Positions 11,441 through 24,170 of a stretch of 64,000 nt of DNA are shown here, piece after piece. Source of the DNA: Stenopsyche tienmushanensis. Its lineage: Eukaryota; Arthropoda; Insecta; Trichoptera; Stenopsychidae. Within the stretch, counting starts at the first letter, position 1. Each line of letters starts with the position of its first letter. The notes under the pieces were generated by a model. That model saw only the letters and a list, made by a program, of their open reading frames with translations, did no database searches and was not told where the DNA came from. Location of the stretch: the NCBI GenBank assembly GCA_008973525.1, contig WACJ01000307.1, positions 62,001-126,000 of the forward strand, read 5' to 3'. The position numbers and the translations under genes are program-made.

Positions 11441-12543
11441 TATGTAAATAAAAATGCTTTTTGGCCACTTTCGTTTTAAATCGTAAACGCAAAGAATTGG
11501 AGTCACGAGATGAACGTGTAGATAATGGGATATCACATTTGGAATACTTCCAAGGAAAAGTGCCACTCATTCATGAATCGGTGTGATTAATTTGTTTCGC
11601 ATGTCGCAAAAATGTATTTCGACCACGGCGTTTATATTTATATTGGCACACCTTTTCTGAATTTATTGCGCCTAAATAGTTTTACGCGTTCTACGCAGAA
11701 GAGGCTTATCTCTGCCGATCGATGTTTATTGTGCGCTTGCGACGAAGGAAAAAACGAAGAAAAAGAAAAACCCCAGCCACAATCATTTTTTTCGCGCTCA
11801 AATGCCAAATAAACAATTCGTACGAGCATTTCACATTACATGTGTTTACTAACGTAATGTCTACAAATGGCTCTCAAACTCATATCGACTAAATTTACTG
11901 CTAAGGTCGTTTCTTGTACTTATTCAAAGTTATTTTGTATTTATGCTTTAAACTCAGACATTTCCTCTAAGCGTTCCCAGAAACACTCAACTGCGTCATT
12001 TCGCCGGTTGGATATTGATTCGAATTTATCGCTCAACCGCCGAGATGACCCTCCGTAGCGGGTCCCTTTCATAAATATCCAGTTTCACAAGGGTTATATT
12101 TTTTGTGGATCTTAACCAAAAACAGGTGGATTCAAGCCAAGTATCTGTATACATTACACACATAGCCACACATACAGGGGGAGAACATATTGGGGGAGAG
12201 GTCACGCAGAACCCTCAGACAAGTGAATCACATTCACTTCTTTTCAATGTATCTTTGACTATTTTATTTCTGGGAGATTCTCAAAAGATACGGTACAAAA
12301 ATCGTTCTTCAATAGATTTTTTTTGTTCGTTCCCTTTATTGTACTATTTGCGAGAAAATAGCGAGGGGAGAGCCAATAAAGCTGACGACAGGTAAATACC
12401 TGTGCGGAACGATTCGATGCTGAAATATAGCGCAACAGATTGCAATGCTAAATTTGGGAATCCCGGGGAATATAATTTCATACGAATGATCATATGAAAA
12501 GTCCGATTATCAATCGATCTTAGTCCTAGATCACTAATAATTA
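11441..12543. other. No gene recognised
   Basis: ORFs of 63-96 codons on both strands have no recognisable domain. A short family J-like motif ('cctagatcactaat') lies near 12,528. Confidence 0.4.
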
Positions 12544-12660
12544 TACCGTAACAAGGGCGTGGCAAAGCAGGCGCCCGCCACGGGCGCAACTGGGCTAGGG
12601 GCGCAAAACGCAGAATACCGACCCGGTCGAGAGTTGCACATGATTTTTATTTTACTCGAC
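12544..12660 (+). mobile_element. Family A terminal fragment
   Basis: It begins accgtaacaagggcgtggca and continues through the 'caggcgcc' palindrome and the 'gacccggtcgagagttgcaca' block. The sequence then diverges from other copies after about 110 bp. Confidence 0.7.
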
Positions 12661-13349
12661 CATTTTACTTTACATTATCTAATCCATCTTTTCTTCGTTA
12701 TGGCTTAAACATTAGGCCGACTCATACGGCATAAGCCCGAAATAAAATAAAGACAACTATATTTTCGACCGATTGTAGACAATCGTTCTGTAGACATGTT
12801 TAGGTATGGTATCCGATCGTCATAGTTTTTTTTAAAAAAAAAAACTTTATATCGATAGCAAAAGACGTGCGATATGAATTTAATTTCTAAAATGCGTCGT
12901 CGAACAAATATTTACGCCAACAATCAATGAATACACTTATGGGGTATCAATATTTGATATACAATACGTACAGCCCTAATATTACGTCTTTTTGCAAATA
13001 CATATGCGTTTAAAGCATGAGATATTGCCAATATTACGTATTTATGAAAAGTTTGTATGTTAACTGATTGCGTACTGTGTTTGCTACTTTTCTGATCGAA
13101 GATTGTGTTGTTGATACAGGTTACCTCATATATTCTTTATCTTTCATTGAGCATTATTTGATTGTTGAAGTCAAAGTTGGTTTTGGGGAAATCTAAAAAT
13201 GATTTCCGGCGAAAAACTCGATTTTAAAAGCGAATTCGAAATCGGCCAGGCAATTATTGTTTTTTGATTGAAATGTTTCTCTTGTATAGCAACAAAGAAG
13301 AAGATAATTATGATGCCTTCTTGGGTTATTAATATTAGCCTTACGACGT
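12661..13349. other. No gene recognised
   Basis: A trace of the family A hairpin flank ('ttaggtatggtatccgatcg') occurs at 12,799-12,820. Otherwise I see nothing. Confidence 0.4.
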
Positions 13350-13690
13350 GATGTATAGATACTGGATTCTACTCTGGGGGAGTTTGCTCCTTCACTTACA
13401 ATAGAAAATCCATAAAATGGTATTAGACGGCCGTCGATTGAAAAAGCACAAGCTAGCAGACATGGTAGGCATTTCAAAAAGTGCTGTACATCGCATTTTG
13501 TCTGAAAATTTGCACACGAGAAGCTGTGCGCAAGATAGGTGCCACGTTTGCTCACAATCGAACAAAAACAGCATTCTGTGCAACATTATGTTAAGAACAA
13601 ACGACAGAGCGACAGACAGCAACTTACTAGATTGGAGAATTTTCATAATAGACCCTATTTTCTGGAGCCACTGTACGGTTAGACCGGGAT
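13350..13690 (+). pseudogene. Mariner-1 transposase fragment, internal deletion
   Basis: The start 'tggattctactctgggggagtttgctcc' fits the WLDSTLRESAS segment. A deletion joins it to DGRRLKKHKLADMVGISK, then SAVHRILSENLHTRS, the helix-turn-helix region of mariner transposases. 'MPRLLTM.QK'-type sequence follows in a shifted frame ('gccacgtttgctcacaatcg'). The catalytic domain is missing. Confidence 0.75.
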
Positions 13691-14214
13691 CCCCGGACTA
13701 GTTTCACACTGCCTCACAAGAAACGTTACGCGCAGAGTTTTCAGGTGCCCACATCTTTTACTCTGCGCTCTTCAAAGGTTCCCGCAAGAAGATCAGCTTC
13801 AGACTAGCGTACACCCGAAGGTGCATTGGAGGAGGAAGAGCAAAGGTTGATGCTAAAAATCAAAGAATCTATTTAACGAGGTTCAACCTCAGTTTGAAGG
13901 GATTTGCAGCAGATGATAGACTGCATACGCTGTTTGAGCAGCCCGAATGCCGATCTCCCCTGTAAACACTGGGTTGCTAACGAGCTCTATAATCAGCAGT
14001 TCTACATTCCATTTTATAAACATAAGCACAGGGTGAGCAGCGTACCCAACTTATGTTAGCTGGGCTAGCCCAGCAGCTACTTTGGCGCACCTCTGCTCCA
14101 CATCAATTACCCCAAGGGTTCGACCGTTGCTTACGGGCGTAGGGTTGCCTCCCTGGGGTTTTATGGGTGGGCATCATGGAGTCTAACACCAACTCGGTAT
14201 GTTCAGAACAGTGC
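13691..14214 (-). repeat. Family D repeat, copy 2
   Basis: On the minus strand the first ~230 bp match copy 1 at 3,060-3,310. The rest extends the family to 'cggactagtttcacactgcc'. It lies between a mariner fragment and a Tc1 fragment, with abrupt borders on both sides. Confidence 0.6.
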
Positions 14215-14625
14215 TTTTTTTACTAATGCAACACATCGCCCGACCTCACAATCCGCGTGGTGTCAGAAGTCGGCATATATGAATCCAATGGAGCATGTTT
14301 GGGACATACAGGAGAGATTAGTTTGGACAAACTCAAATCCACCACAAACTCTGATTGATCCTAAAATCGCCGTTGTTGCTGCCTAGGATGAAATTTCTCA
14401 AGTTAACGTTCAAAACATAATTCGGAGCATATCTAGCCGCATGCAAGAGGAGTCATCCGAGCAAAAGGAGGCAACACAAGATATTAACTTAAGCTTTCCT
14501 GTATGTTTCATTACGTTTTTTTTAAATTACGCTCGTCTAGTATAAAACTTAAAACTTGCATGGTTTTCACATATTTTTAGCTAAATTTGGACCACTTTTC
14601 GTGCCACTGAGTGTATATGCATTCG
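14215..14625 (+). pseudogene. Tc1-like transposase C-terminus and 3' end
   Basis: One frame reads NPMEHVWDIQERLVWTNSNP, then TLIDPKIAVVAA, an in-frame TAG, and DEISQVNVQNIIRSISSRMQ. This is the final third of a Tc1-family DD34E transposase, and the E of NPMEH is the expected third catalytic acid. It closes with 'ggaccacttttcgtgccact' at 14,589-14,608, a likely terminal repeat. The N-terminal two thirds are absent. Confidence 0.8.
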
Positions 14626-15689
14626 ATCTATGTTAAAAATTGTTCGCATGGAGTGAATGCGCTTTCATATACACTGCTTTTGAAATGAAGAGCGCGTATC
14701 ATTTTAAGATAGTGATTATTTTGAAAATATCTTTTGAGGTGTTCAGAAAATGACATATTTATGTTATGCAGAACCATTAACGTTTATCTTATCTTCGAAT
14801 TATAAATCACCAGGGGACGCATAGTATTGATATTCAATTTTTTAGAACGCGTTAGATAGAGTATCTCTGGTTTTTGGACTGGAAGAACGCTCGTATGTAA
14901 GATGACAAGTCCAGACCGACAAAAAAATCCCCCGTATCCATGTTGGTAGTTGGGAGCATATCAAGCTTGCATGTTTTGCACATGTTGAAGCTTTCCCACG
15001 CTTCTAAGAAACCATATGCTTCAGTCTTCACAGTTTCGTCACATCGTGGCTTCGTGCTGAATCAATACTTGAGAAATCTCATTAACCAAATGAGCGGATA
15101 ATACGGAAATTTGGCCGCGGATGACAAAAAAAGTCACTTTTTTGCCTTCGTCGTGTTGATATTTGACTCGAAGATGTGTTCTTTGCGTCATCGACAATGG
15201 CGTGGATAAGTAACGCTTTTACGCCTAATTTTACAGATCAACCAGCTCATCATTTGCACAGATTCATTGACCATGTTTTTTTTTACAGCAACAATCCGCA
15301 CATTTTCCATTGTAAACATTTAAACAGCTCTGGCTTAAGAGCATTAAAGTAGATACTATGAAATTTGGTTGCTGTCATGGAAAAGTTGAAAAAATCACTC
15401 TTATCGTCGAAACAAAGGATGGGATTTATCTGAGCAGTCTCATAGTGCGCTTACTCACATTTGATAGATTAGTATTTTTTCCAATTCCAGAACAATCTAA
15501 ACTGCACAGTACAGTAAATAGGCATATCTCTGCGAGGCGAACGACCTACCATAAATTTATCCGAGTTGCACGACACCCGAGATAAGGTACTGGGCAAACT
15601 TCGCAAATGCGAGACTATAAATTTTTATACAAACATGGCAATATCTACATCACGAATTTTAAAACGGTCTATTTTAAGTATAATTTGAA
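14626..15689. other. No gene recognised
   Basis: Mixed sequence with short unrecognised ORFs. Confidence 0.4.
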
Positions 15690-16185
15690 GTAATTTCATT
15701 CGACGTAATCTCCTCGAGTTGCACCCACTGCGTCTTGAGCACTACATCGAAACCTACACAACTTCTTTGGAGCCGGTTGTGAAGTGATAGATCCATGTTT
15801 CATCCATGGTTATGAATCGACGCAAAAACTCAGCTTTATTGCTGTGAAACATCTCTACGACTTTCTTCTTGTTTCATAGTGAGCAAACGCGGCATTCATC
15901 TTGCGCATAGCTTTCTCGTGTACAAATTTTCAGCTAATATGCGATGTACAGCATTTTTTGAAATGTCTACTATGTCTGCTAGCTCACGTACTTTCAATCG
16001 AAGGTCATACAATGCCATTTTTTGGATTTCTTTCACAATTTCTAGCATGGTACTCTTTTTTGGTCGATTCTTATGGCTTTGTTTAAACTCTGCCACCCAA
16101 TATTTTACTATTGTAAACGAAGAAGCAGACTCCCTCAGAGTAGAATCTAGCCAGGTTTTCATACTAGTCTGAGAACTCATTTATA
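15690..16185 (-). pseudogene. Mariner-1 transposase, best N-terminal copy
   Basis: It opens with MSSQTSMKTWLDSTLRESAS and runs through VKYWVAEFKQSHKN to the helix-turn-helix (LRLKVRELADIVDISKNAVH) and RILAENLYTRKLCAR. The frame is then lost. Further on, MDETWIYHFTTGSK can be read and contains the first catalytic Asp. The second and third catalytic acids are missing, so it cannot encode an active enzyme. Confidence 0.85.
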
Positions 16186-16189
16186 CATC

Positions 16190-18879
16190 AGATCAGGTAC
16201 TTCTGGGATTAACTTCGAAGATAAATCAACATGATTAGAAACAAATATAAATCGTAATAAGCGGTAGGCGTTGGGAAGATATTTCGAAAATGTGACGAAT
16301 TGTCTCAGACAGTGGCAACATAGAGAAGATCCATCTACCTAAGACCCGTATTGACGAAACCACAAAGAAAATCATTAGAATACCGAAGGGATTCGTAAGG
16401 GTTGACTTCATAAAAAACAAGTTGGGGGACTTCTCATTCGACCCATAAAAACATTAAGATGATATATCCTCATAATACCGTCGTTCTTAACAGTAGAATA
16501 TCATGCGCGGATGTCCAATTTACAAAATCAATTTAATAATGTGTGTAATGAAATTTAGTATAAATAGAATATTCATAATTAACCAATGATTACCCGGCAT
16601 GCGTTGCATTGCCACGTCTCGCATAACAAACTGCGTACACAAACAATATTTTTAATACGCCTATGTTATTCTCGCAGTTATAAACAATAAGTTGGCAAAG
16701 TTTTATTGCAATCGGATCAACGGTATGGCAGCGCATCAAATATGGACAAACAAACATTATGTTTTGTAAATATATTAAACTATGCCTATGTCACTTGCGC
16801 AACTCTTAGTAATAAATAAACGAAGTTTTATTGCAATCTGATGCACGATATGACAGCGCATTACATACGAACAAACAGAAATTAATGTTTATATGCTAGA
16901 TTATAGCTTCCCTGACTTTTCCTGACGTAGACAACAGTCTCCTATATTGATTTTTCATAAAATGCTCGATATTTCCCAATGCAATGAAAATATTTACGAT
17001 CTATCTGTGGTTTTTATTAACCAGGACCATACATAAAACTAGAATTTGATCAAAATTTAAGCAAAAAATTGGCCTTGATTACTTTCTTAGGACGACTTTC
17101 CCACTTTTCTGAAAAATGCTCATTTATGCAATGCAGTCGATTATTGTTATCCAAATCATGATATAAGCAGTTCATTGCCTTTTTATTACCACTCACTGTT
17201 TTTAACCCCTTAAAGAGGTAAGACACAATGTTGTGTCTGAATTCCAGTGACCAGCATTCTTATAGGGCGAACATTTTTTTCGTAATCTATATACAATAAG
17301 TCAGTCAGATTAAATGCGATCATATGTCTTACAAGTTGAGCCATCGATTTTGTTCCGATGTGACTTGATTCTATCATAAAATTTTAAATCTAGTGAATAG
17401 GAATGTTTTTACGATCATTTACAATTTTCAGCTTGTCTTCTAGAAATAACAAGGGAGAGAAGGTTGTTGACCAGATTGACGTTGACTCTTGATGGGTGCA
17501 CTTGAGAACAGCTTTATTTCTCTTCTGAGATTTTTATCCTGATTTTATATTCGTAATATTTTTGTGCAAAAGTGAGGACAATCAAAAAATACCAAAAATT
17601 GTGGATAAAAGCACAACACTCCGATTCTGATGAAGAAATTTGGATTCAAGACAAGACAAGTAAGACAAGTCACGTAAGCAAATTTTTTGATAGGATTTCT
17701 TTGTGGTCTCCATAATAAAAATACAAAAAATAATGTTGCAATAATATTAAACAAATCATTTGACGATATATTCTTGCATTATTTTAAACCCCATGTTCTA
17801 CAAACTACAGCTCAAAATATGACCCTGAGTAGGTCCTTGCTTTTATAATCACTCATCGCTTCAAATTATTAATGGATGTCGCCTCCTACCACACACACGT
17901 TTATTTTGTTTATAAACAATCTGCTGCATCGTGAATATTTTCTCATCCGATAAGATAATAATCAAGGAGACTCCGCCTGTGTGTATATATTTTTTACAAA
18001 TTCAGATGTTCAAGCTCTCGACTAGCATACTGTGATTACGCTTGAACGTAACATAATGCTGTTTACAGTTCATATAAAAATAATAAAGTGGCGCGCTGCT
18101 ATCGGCGGTTTGACAGATTTCCAAGGGAACAATAAAAGAGCTTATCAGCTGAAGCAATTAAAATCGTGTGCGAAACGCATAGCAATAGATTCACTGAATG
18201 AAACGATCTGCTCTATAATAAAACAATTTTAAATCCTGATTGGAGGTACACAAAAACCGGTTATACATACACAAACAAGGTATCGTCAACGTTTTTATAA
18301 CGACATTTATTTATTTTCATATCACAAATTACAATTTTTTACGACGACGAACCATCCAAAAAACGAAAAAGTCCTCCAATAACTCGTATCGAAAAGCTGC
18401 CCACAATTGATGTGTTTATTTGGGAATGATTTACTTTCAATACTTTAATACCCCACTTGCCGATAAACAATAACACTCGTTCAATATACACAGAATTGAA
18501 AATATTTATCGTCGAAATTCGGCCAAAAAATTGTTGTTTTCTTCGGAGACGATTAAAAATACGATATTGTTATAACATAAATACAATAATTACGCAATTC
18601 AGATCATAAATTTAATGATCATTGTGCTGACGAATCTCCAATTTACTTCGTAGCACGATAAAACACTTGAAAACACACAAAGACTTCAATCGATTTATTT
18701 ATCATCCGTAGAAGCATATGTAAATAAATGCGACAAATAACTATAAATTAGATTGATAAATTATGCAACGAGTGCTTCAAACTGTGGACTTCAATAATTT
18801 TCAATTGGTTTTGTTGTAAAGTACAGTACATGTTTAAAATATTTATTTTTAAAGACGAATCGGGTTTCGATCCGAGCGT
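16190..18879. other. No gene recognised
   Basis: This is an AT-rich stretch of about 2.7 kb. The longest ORFs are 60-70 codons without domains. Nothing matches another part of the window convincingly. Confidence 0.45.
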
Positions 18880-19070
18880 TTCAATAGGGATGCTCGATGT
18901 TTTTTAGTTTATAACGGCCATGTTTTTAAAGCAACATCTCTCAAATTTATTATTAATTATTCATTATTGTATGGCAAATTATCATGGAAGGTTATAGCGT
19001 TATACGACATGTTTTATTTACATTTTAAAATGTATCCTCTCTATGTGATTAATACATTCGCACAAACCCA
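18880..19070 (+). repeat. Family H (Tc3-like) 5' part, second copy
   Basis: Starting 'tttcaatagggatgctcga', it parallels 2,770-2,930 with about one mismatch per ten bases and retains the 'tggaaggttatagcgtta' block. Confidence 0.55.
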
Positions 19071-19299
19071 TTTTTGAATGATCTTAAATGCAAACATTAC
19101 ATTTAAATTAATATGAATTTATTCTTATTTAATACTTTGGTTTCCGTGTATGTAGATAGATCTCGATAGGTCAAATGCAGTGGCGGATTTACCCATAGCC
19201 GTAGAAGCCTTAAAAAGCTTTTGACGTACCACCACCATTCAAGAAAATGCCCAAAGAATATGTTCATCCTTTGAAATACCAACCTTCAATTAATGTAAA

Positions 19300-19840
19300 C
19301 AGAGCCGTAACAAGGGCGTGGCAAAGCAGGCGCCTGCCACGGGCACAATTGGGATGGGGGGCGCAAAACGCAGAATACCGACCCGGTCGAGAGTTGCGCA
19401 TGATTTTTATTTTACTCAACCATTCTCCGTTACATGAACCAACTCTGAATGACTTTATCTGTTTTTATAATATATACTAAGTTATTTAATCCCTCTTTTT
19501 TACATTATCGTTGTGTTCAAGTATGGCATTCGATTGCGAGCCGCTCATTCGTCATATCAGCGGTCCGAAAAGCGGACCGATTGAGCATACAACCCTTATA
19601 GCAATGCAGCATTAAATATGTACTTGTCATGGGCACTCTAAATAAATTAACGCATTGATGGACATAGCAGTTTTATGCCGTTTTTTGTTGTGTTGCTTAA
19701 AAAGGCGGGGCTTAAAAAACTATTGATCGATCTGGCTGAAATTTTGAGAGGTTTCTCACTATATTAGTTTAATGTATCTAAATTTTTAAAGGCTTTCGCG
19801 TAAATAACACACTTTTTGGCTCGTTCAATGCTTGGAGGCT
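19300..19840 (+). mobile_element. Family A hAT-like element, longest continuous copy
   Basis: It starts CAGAGCCGTAACAAGGGCGT. Next come the 'caggcgcctg' palindrome, the 'gacccggtcgagagttgcgc' block, the hairpin module at 19,530-19,600 (CGGTCCG with CGGACCG, reverse orientation) and 'gatctggctgaaattttgag'. That last block is also found in the element ending at 32,901. No transposase ORF is present. The right end is uncertain. Confidence 0.65.
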
Positions 19841-21099
19841 GCTGTTATACACTCTAAGAATATTACCACTGTTTGGATCATTTGGAATGGCTTCATCCTG
19901 GATAATTTATCATATAAGATGTCGACATCATATTTCGTGATCATCCACGCGTGTAGCACCGTAAAACATAAAATAACAATAAATACAAGATGGATTTATT
20001 GCTCGAAAATAAAAGGTTGAGTATCTGCGGGCAGATTCTCTTGTAGGCCTCGTAAAAAGTAATCGAGCGAGTTTTGAAGGAGCCCTATATAGACTAACAA
20101 GAATAAAAAGCAAGAGTGATGATCTAGCTAACAATCTTGAAACAAGTGTGGGATCAAGTCATTATACGTCTCGCCATGTAAAATCATACTAACCGACATC
20201 GTCCATGTAATTAATTGAACATTATTATTTTCCCAAACAGTTTTGTTTGTTTTGACGACTGCATTTGGAACCATCTGTTTACTTATTCGGCGAAGAATAA
20301 AACTATGTATGTACATTGCGATTGACGCAATTTGAAACGCATTGAAATTTCATAAACAACTGTATTTATGAAATGTCTGAATTTCTTATTATGAACGGGC
20401 GGATGAACTTGCATGATTTCCTGGAAAAATGTTTTACCTTCTTGGTTTCGAAGAAACAGGGAAAATGTATTCTTTCCAAGACACATTTAGTTTTACGATA
20501 CAATATATTTTTATTGACGAATTGTGTATTGATTGGGTTTTGACCACAAAGAAAGCGGTTCTGTTGTATAATTTGAAGCAATATTTATAATATATTACTC
20601 ACGAACTTAAAAAGTCAAAGTGTCCAATAAACCATCCATATAAAGAGGTGTTGAAATGTCAATAAGATGCAGATAAAAGATTTTTTATAAAATCTCAATC
20701 CTTTTTTGTTTTACTCATATTCACTGATATCATTATGATAAACGTTATTTGCAATATATCTAATGAAATTGATTTTTTGACAATTCAAACATCTTTGAAA
20801 CAACTACAGCATTTGTGGCGGTCTTTACGTACATATAACGGTCCGATATGGTCTAAATATCATATTCATTTATAGAAAAACAACAAATTCTTTGTGTTTT
20901 CATATGTATGATCGTAAAATTTGTTTGAAACGTGACAAAACAATAAAACAGATCATAAATGTAATGTTTGAGATGATAATTTGAAAATATGGCACTATAG
21001 AGTGCTGAACGCAACATGTGCGGGCATACTCTCTCGGGATCACTAGAAAGCACCGAATTGCTTAAAATTTTGTAAATTTTTTTGCATATTTTCAATGTT
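19841..21099. other. No gene recognised
   Basis: Overlapping minus-strand ORFs of 62-80 codons lack domains or codon bias suggesting a gene. Confidence 0.4.
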
Positions 21100-21360
21100 T
21101 ACACTTTTAAGAATATATCCTCCAAATAAATTGTAAAAAATCCAATTATTTACACCGTTATAGCTATTTTAGTGAGGTGGCAACTATGTAATTAATTTTT
21201 TCAACACGGTCGACATGAAATCTCAATTTTTAATCAACCGATTTACTTTAAATTTTGTAAGAACCTTCTCTATATGATGTTCTATAGTCCCTACCAGATT
21301 TAAATCAAAATTTTATTTTAAACTATTAAAATTATTATTACTAAAAAATTAAAACTAAAA
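21100..21360 (+). repeat. Family I AT-rich repeat, copy 1
   Basis: Blocks such as 'aatatatcctccaaa.aaatt', 'gttatagctattttagtgag', 'acggtcgacatgaaatctcaa' and 'taccagattta' recur in the same order at 23,895-24,165. No ORF is present and the class is unknown. Confidence 0.6.
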
Positions 21361-22160
21361 ATATAAGATCAAAAAATGACTTTTTTTTAAACTTAAAAAA
21401 TATAATAGAAAAATTATTTCTTATATCTGAGGTAGGAACTATATAAACAACTTTACTTATTAATAATATATTTATATTTTTTATTTAAGATGAATAAAAG
21501 GCTTGAAATCATGTCAACCGGGACTTTTTTTACCTCCTTACACTTTAAAAGCCTATAACTTTTTTAATTTTGTGAAAATTTCCTTTTTTATTTTATTGTT
21601 TGTTCTGAAAATGTCAATTAACATAAGGTAAAAAAAATGTATACCAAAAATGTTCTCCGTTTCTTTTTTATCGAACATGAAAAAAACACCCAAAATTTGT
21701 GCATCCTTTCCTTGCATCCGTCGCTATAAAAACAATGATAATTATGTATAATAAAAATTCAGCTGCGATGAGTTCCAAACAAAGTCGTCTCTTGAGGCCA
21801 TTGGTAGGAAAATAATAAAAACATCATAATATTTAACCTACTTTCGGAAAGAGTGCATTTTGACTGATTGCAATTTTTATGATTTTTCACACTCGATTAC
21901 GCCGTTTTACAATCGTATTTTTACAACACCGCAGAATGTCGATATTCGCATATTGTTTGTGCGAATGTGATACCTCAGCGACCATAAACAATGTTACTTA
22001 TCCGAAGTACTTTTTTAAATTGCATTTTATGGGAGAGGGATCACGTTTCCATATTTAAAATGCCGGCAATGCACAACTTTACAGCTTTCCGTCGGAATTG
22101 CTTGCGGTTTCCAAATTGAAATATTTCACCGAAGAGCGAGATTGAATTTATTCAGATACA
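21361..22160. other. No gene recognised
   Basis: AT-rich and low-complexity in part. No gene evidence. Confidence 0.4.
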
Positions 22161-22164
22161 GAAC

Positions 22165-22340
22165 GACATAACGAAATATCACGCTATAGAAACAAAACGC
22201 TATAGAAAATTAGGCACCCTACCAAATTTGCACTTGTTAATTTTAACTAACAAGTGCAAGTGAATAACACGCCCGTAGGAGCATTGACCTTACATATTTT
22301 ATCACCGCAAACGAAGTGGACGCTATAGGAGGATTGACTG
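22165..22340 (+). mobile_element. Family E pogo-like MITE
   Basis: It contains 'cacgctatagaaacaaaacgc' and ends 'gacgctataggaggattgactg' followed by TA. It aligns with 11,240-11,440 but has a shorter middle. Confidence 0.7.
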
Positions 22341-22342
22341 TA

Positions 22343-23409
22343 ATATACACGTTTGATATTTTTCAACCGTTTTTTGAATGATTTATAGGACAAAAATTAG
22401 GTTTGAGCGAGTATAAAGCCATAAATAAGCGGTACACACGTCTGGTTGTGTTACCCAAGTCCGAGAATCGACTGCGAGAGCAGGAAATTAGTTGTAGCGT
22501 CATACGCATGGAAGTAGATAAATCTTCTTGCACTTGGCCTCGAAGCTCGCTTCATATGCTCGGTGTACGATTCTGTATTTTTGTCACCGATGCGATATAA
22601 ATCAGTAGGAGAGTGGATCCTTAACCTTGAAACGGAGTCAACATATGTGTTGTCCTGGAGAGGGTGGGTGGGGGGAGGTGCAAGGGTTCAACCGCAAAAC
22701 CAGTTTGGATTCTCTTTAACCTGCTTGTAAATTTTGTCCATTTCGATCGCTGGTATATATGGCAGTGTTAAGTTACCTTTTGAAAAATATGCCTTTTCAG
22801 TAGTATCCGAGGCGGTTTTAAAAAAAAACGCACCGGGTACACTTGACTCTGCCCGCGAGTTATTCAATTTTCAAAAATCGAGGATGAATCGTGGGAATGA
22901 TGCAGTAATTGGGGATCACGCAACTGACCGATAAGAACCTGTTATTCCGCATGGGTCTAATTGCGACCGATACGACGATGCACGTATTGCACTTTTTTGC
23001 ATTCTCATTGTAGAATTGAATTTCAAAGCGAAAACAGAAGTGGATAAATATAGACCTTTTGTTACGCCATTACCGGGCGTAAATATAATGACCTTTCTTT
23101 TTCTTTGAACCTCTCGTCGGACTCGCTTTTGTAAATCGAACCAAAAGATGATCCAAACAGCGATGTCTATGCCAGGGGAATGTGTATTTAAATGAATAAA
23201 CTCTGAAATCTTACATAATTATAGATAATTCTCCTGCCCACACCAAAAGAGTTCAGAATAATATTTTGGAGGTGTTCATCATATAGGCTTTCCTCTTTTT
23301 TTGCTCCTTTTCATAGTAATATTTTTGGGGATCCGAAACGAATTAATTGTTTTTGCATTAATACTTATGGGAAAACTCGTATCGGCTTACAAGTTTTTCA
23401 TTTTACGAG
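22343..23409. other. No gene recognised
   Basis: Two ORFs of about 65 codons (22,403-22,600 and 22,734-22,934) show no domain. Nothing else is supported. Confidence 0.4.
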
Positions 23410-23585
23410 CTTTCATGATCGTTCAGATCATAGAAGGCCCCGAAAATGTCGCAAAAAGTGCTAAAAGAGTAGTCATAAGGTCTATGTGTCCAACTGGTCC
23501 GCTTTTGGGATCGCTGATATAACGAAAGAACGCCTTGCCATCGAACGCCGTCCCCGCACATGTCTACAGAACGACTACGAACTCT
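23410..23585 (+). mobile_element. Family A internal fragment
   Basis: It contains 'gatcgttcagatcatagaag', then 'tgtgtccaactggtccgctttt' with a decayed second hairpin arm, then 'gccttgccatcgaacgccgt'. The same order occurs at 54,230-54,360. Confidence 0.6.
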
Positions 23586-23894
23586 CATTACAAAACTAAG
23601 TTATCCGAAGACTGATCAGGTGGGTCGTTTAAATTTTACAACCGTCGAAAATATTGTTTGTTGCGGACTTATGATTGTTGCGGGCTTTTGATTCTTAAAG
23701 TTACATAACGCATGACATAATTTCCGTCTGCTCGAGTCTCATTTAAGTCTATCCCAGCGTTTTTATTATTTTTAATTTTATAAAGAGCACGTATCGAGAT
23801 ATTTTCTGAATCGCTGAATTACAATTACACACCTTAATGGGGTTTTCTAGTCTAGAATTTTGAAAATGTCGATTTTGTTTTTTCTTTACCTTTT

Positions 23895-24170
23895 TTTAAA
23901 GCCTTTTATAAATATATCCTCCAAAGAAATTTCCAAAATTCCGATTACTTACGGAGTTACAGCTATTTTAGTGAGAAATCTTTAAACGCGTTTTTCTAGA
24001 AACTACTTTTTTCAATACGGTTGACATGATATCTCAAGTTCTGATCAACTGATTTATTTCAAATTGGTTAAGAATCTTTTATATATAACCCTCTATTGTA
24101 CGTACCAGATTTATGTCAAAACTTAATTTATAACTATTTTTAAAAAAATTAAAACTGTCTGCCAATTTTT
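23895..24170 (+). repeat. Family I AT-rich repeat, copy 2
   Basis: It is collinear with 21,100-21,360 and about 25 bp longer because of a segment around 'aacgcgtttttctagaaact' that is absent from copy 1. Confidence 0.6.
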
